A stretch of 6,136 nucleotides of DNA from the NCBI GenBank assembly GCA_012961745.1, contig DTYT01000301.1, positions 1 through 6,136 on the forward strand, read 5' to 3'. A program made the translations under genes and the position numbers. The number at the start of each line of letters is the position of its first letter. Positions within the stretch are counted from its first letter, which is position 1. This document shows, in pieces, positions 4,834-6,136 of this stretch. The DNA is from Kiritimatiellia bacterium (GTDB lineage Bacteria > Verrucomicrobiota > Kiritimatiellia > B70-G9). The notes below the pieces were generated by a model, which was not told where the DNA came from, did not search any database, and worked only from the letters and a program-made list of their open reading frames with translations.

Positions 4834-5134
4834 GGCCGGCACCATCCCCGCGGGTATGGTAGTCCAGCTTTCTGACACGGCCCCTGTCCCGTGGAGGCGT
4901 GGGGAACCGGCATGCGCTTCTGGGTTCCAGGTTTGTTTCCTTTCCCGGGGTGATGAAGCCCGGGTCACTGTTCGCACTCTTGCGGGTTTCCATTTCTTTT
5001 AGGGGTGCGGTTCGTCCGACTTCTCCCGGCTGCCAGCCGGATTTTCGCGGAGAGGGCCGGAGCGTGCCGGATGTAATCATTCGGGACAAGGGGGCTGTTC
5101 GGGCGGCAGATGAAGGTTGCCGAGCACGCGCTGA
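4834..5134. other. Convergent spacer with a series of hairpins
   Basis: No convincing gene lies in these 300 bases between the convergent rplS and ligase genes. Inverted repeats on the + strand come in series: ACCAT..ATGGT with a CCCGCGGG core (4841-4860), CACGG..CCGTG (4876-4893), GGAACC..GGTTCC (4903-4928), CCCGGG..CCCGGG (4944-4964), CGCA-CTCT-TGCG (4973-4984) followed by a T-rich stretch to 5000, and the terminator candidate at 5026. A weak 80-codon frame at 4899-5141 has no motif or well-spaced binding site. The series could be a 3' untranslated region with several back-up terminators or an unrecognised structured RNA; I match it to no known RNA family. Confidence 0.45.
5026..5045 (+). 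terminator. Likely terminator downstream of rplS
   Basis: CCGGCT (5026-5031) and AGCCGG (5035-5040) form a perfect 6-bp GC-rich stem with the loop GCC, followed by ATTTT. The T run is short, so efficiency is uncertain. It is about 190 nt beyond the rplS stop and could end transcription coming from rplS before the convergent ligase gene. Confidence 0.45.
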
Positions 5135-5146
5135 TCAGTGAGCGCG
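5127..5146 (-). repeat. Hairpin spanning the ligase stop codon
   Basis: CGCGCT (5127-5132) pairs with AGCGCG (5141-5146) around an 8-nt loop that contains the minus-strand TGA stop (5135-5137). No T tract follows on the minus strand, so it is not a clear terminator. It may be incidental to the GC-rich end of the gene. Confidence 0.25.
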
Positions 5147-6136
5147 CTTCAGTTGGTCGCGCAGGATCCCCTTGTCCACCTTACCGGTAGGTGTGCGCGG
5201 GAGGCGATCGGCAAATTCGAACCGTCGAGGGATCTCATGCTGGCCCAGGTGTTCGGCACAATAGCGTCGGAGATTCCGTGCGTCAGGGTGACGGCCCGGT
5301 ACGGGAACTATCCAGGCCACCGGGATCTCACCATGAAATGCATGCTGCATTCCCACTATGGCGGCCTCGGCTACATCCGGATGCCGGTGAAGCACCTCCT
5401 CGATCATGCGGGGATAGACGTTCATGCCGTTCACGATGAGCATGTCCTTGCGACGGTCCATTATGTAAAAGTAGCCGTCTTCATCCTGCCTCCCGATGTC
5501 TCCGGTCCGGAACCATTCACCGAAGAAGGCCGCCCGGGTTGCTTCAGGTCGCTTCCAGTAGCCTTTCATCACATTAGGGCCGCGGACGCAAATCTCACCG
5601 ATCGCGCCCGGCGGTAGGCGACAACCGCGGTCATCCATGATAGCCATTTCTACCAGCTCTACCGGGCGGCCTACTGAACCGATCTTGCGGCGGCCCCCGA
5701 TCGGGTTTACGCAGGTGACCGGTGAGCATTCGGTGGGACCATCACCCTCGTAAATGAGTACTCCGAAGCGCTTCTCAAACTGCTCCAGGGTTTCCGCCGG
5801 AAGAGGGGCTCCGCCGCTGATACAGAATTTCAACTGGCGGATTGCTTGGGTGAACCGCTGGGACAGGCGGAGGAGTGCGGCGAACATGGCGGGCACTCCC
5901 ATGAACACCGTGGCGCGATGGGCGGCGATGGCTTCCGCAACTTCGACCGGATCGAAACGCGGCAAAGGAATGAATGCGATCCCGTGCAGCAGGGAATACA
6001 GCATGCCGGCCGTGGCCGCGAACGCGTGGAACATCGGAAGGACCAGCAGGATACGATCCGCGCCCGGCTGGAGCCGCAGCGCCCGACTTACACTCCAGGC
6101 ATTAGTCGCCAGGTTGCGATGGGTCAACATGGCTCC
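5135..6136 (-). CDS. Long-chain acyl-CoA (or acyl-ACP) synthetase, C-terminal part (cut by window edge)
   Basis: The enzyme activates a fatty acid with ATP to an acyl-adenylate and then transfers it to CoA or ACP. The 333 visible residues are the C-terminal two thirds of an ANL-superfamily protein of about 500. The frame is open to the last base, which reads GA-MLTHRNL, the end of the 'TTGxPKGAMLTHRNL' P-loop motif, so ATG 6130 is internal, not the start. Other motifs in order are LPMFHAFA (A4), YEGDGPTECSP (A5), IGSVGRPV, GEICVRGPNVMKGYW (A6), WFRTGDIGRQDEDGYFYIMDRRKDMLIVNGMNVYP (A7/A8) and PRTPTGKVDK (A10), whose lysine, 15th from the end, should be the catalytic Lys. A5 has EGDGPTE rather than the common EGYGxTE. 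Substrate cannot be read from sequence. The gene converges on rplS and ends in QLKRAH. Confidence 0.9.
   Translation of the reverse strand, partial: GAMLTHRNLATNAWSVSRALRLQPGADRILLVLPMFHAFAATAGMLYSLLHGIAFIPLPRFDPVEVAEAIAAHRATVFMGVPAMFAALLRLSQRFTQAIRQLKFCISGGAPLPAETLEQFEKRFGVLIYEGDGPTECSPVTCVNPIGGRRKIGSVGRPVELVEMAIMDDRGCRLPPGAIGEICVRGPNVMKGYWKRPEATRAAFFGEWFRTGDIGRQDEDGYFYIMDRRKDMLIVNGMNVYPRMIEEVLHRHPDVAEAAIVGMQHAFHGEIPVAWIVPVPGRHPDARNLRRYCAEHLGQHEIPRRFEFADRLPRTPTGKVDKGILRDQLKRAH

Noticed and set aside
4351..4977. Minus-strand 208-codon frame opposite rplS
   Set aside because: It is antisense to rplS and its promoter, with no motif.
4899..5141. Plus-strand 80-codon frame after rplS
   Set aside because: GGAGG is only 1 nt from its GTG, the frame crosses the hairpins and terminator candidate, and its end overlaps the ligase stop. 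The last 25 codons look mildly protein-like but match no family.
5138..5617. Plus-strand 159-codon frame opposite the ligase
   Set aside because: It is an antisense shadow of the acyl-CoA synthetase.
1..6136. CRISPR arrays, insertion sequences, tRNA genes or phage and defence genes
   Set aside because: No repeat-spacer pattern, transposase, terminal repeats, tRNA-like fold or defence-family motif was seen on either strand.

Overview
The window is GC-rich bacterial chromosome centred on the conserved ribosomal-protein and tRNA-methylation cluster rpsP - khpA - trmD - rplS, all on the + strand. Base composition, start codons (ATG and GTG), Shine-Dalgarno sites and sigma70-type promoters are ordinarily bacterial. 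I cannot name the lineage. The TPR-bearing GT-C-type membrane protein and the S16 'GWYDP' motif would fit a PVC-like or related Gram-negative group, but that is only an impression. A lipoprotein signal peptide on the left-edge gene is consistent with a diderm.

Layout. (1) Positions 1-281, minus strand: the N-terminal part of a predicted lipoprotein, cut by the left edge. (2) 282-974: a divergent spacer of about 690 bases with no convincing gene. Its right part holds stacked inverted repeats, including two hairpins that cannot form together, just before the next gene. (3) 975-2816, plus strand: a polytopic membrane protein with a TPR tail, most like bacterial TMTC/GT-C-type glycosyltransferase proteins. 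(4) 2817-3062: a GC-rich hairpin, a good promoter (TTGACT-17-TAAGGT) and a leader of about 125 nt with two hairpins. (5) 3063-4375: rpsP, khpA and trmD tightly packed (4 and 19 nt gaps). The gene usually found between khpA and trmD in this cluster, rimM, is absent. (6) 4376-4482: a terminator-like hairpin with T6, a separate promoter (TTGACG-16-TATTCT) and a T8 tract just after its predicted start point. (7) 4483-4833: rplS. (8) 4834-5134: a spacer of about 300 bases with a series of hairpins, at least one terminator-like. (9) 5135-6136, minus strand: the C-terminal two thirds of a long-chain acyl-CoA (or acyl-ACP) synthetase, convergent with rplS and cut by the right edge.

How the genes work together: S16 (30S subunit) and L19 (50S, intersubunit bridge) are structural ribosomal proteins. 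TrmD makes m1G37 in tRNA to prevent frameshifting, and KhpA is a small KH RNA-binding protein. The flanking genes (lipoprotein, membrane glycosyltransferase-like protein, fatty-acid activation) concern the cell envelope and lipids and have no evident link to translation.

I do not see a convincing undescribed multi-gene system. The points most worth a second look are the missing rimM, the separate promoter and T8 tract of rplS, the alternative hairpins before the TPR gene, and a Glu where E. coli TrmD has its catalytic Asp.
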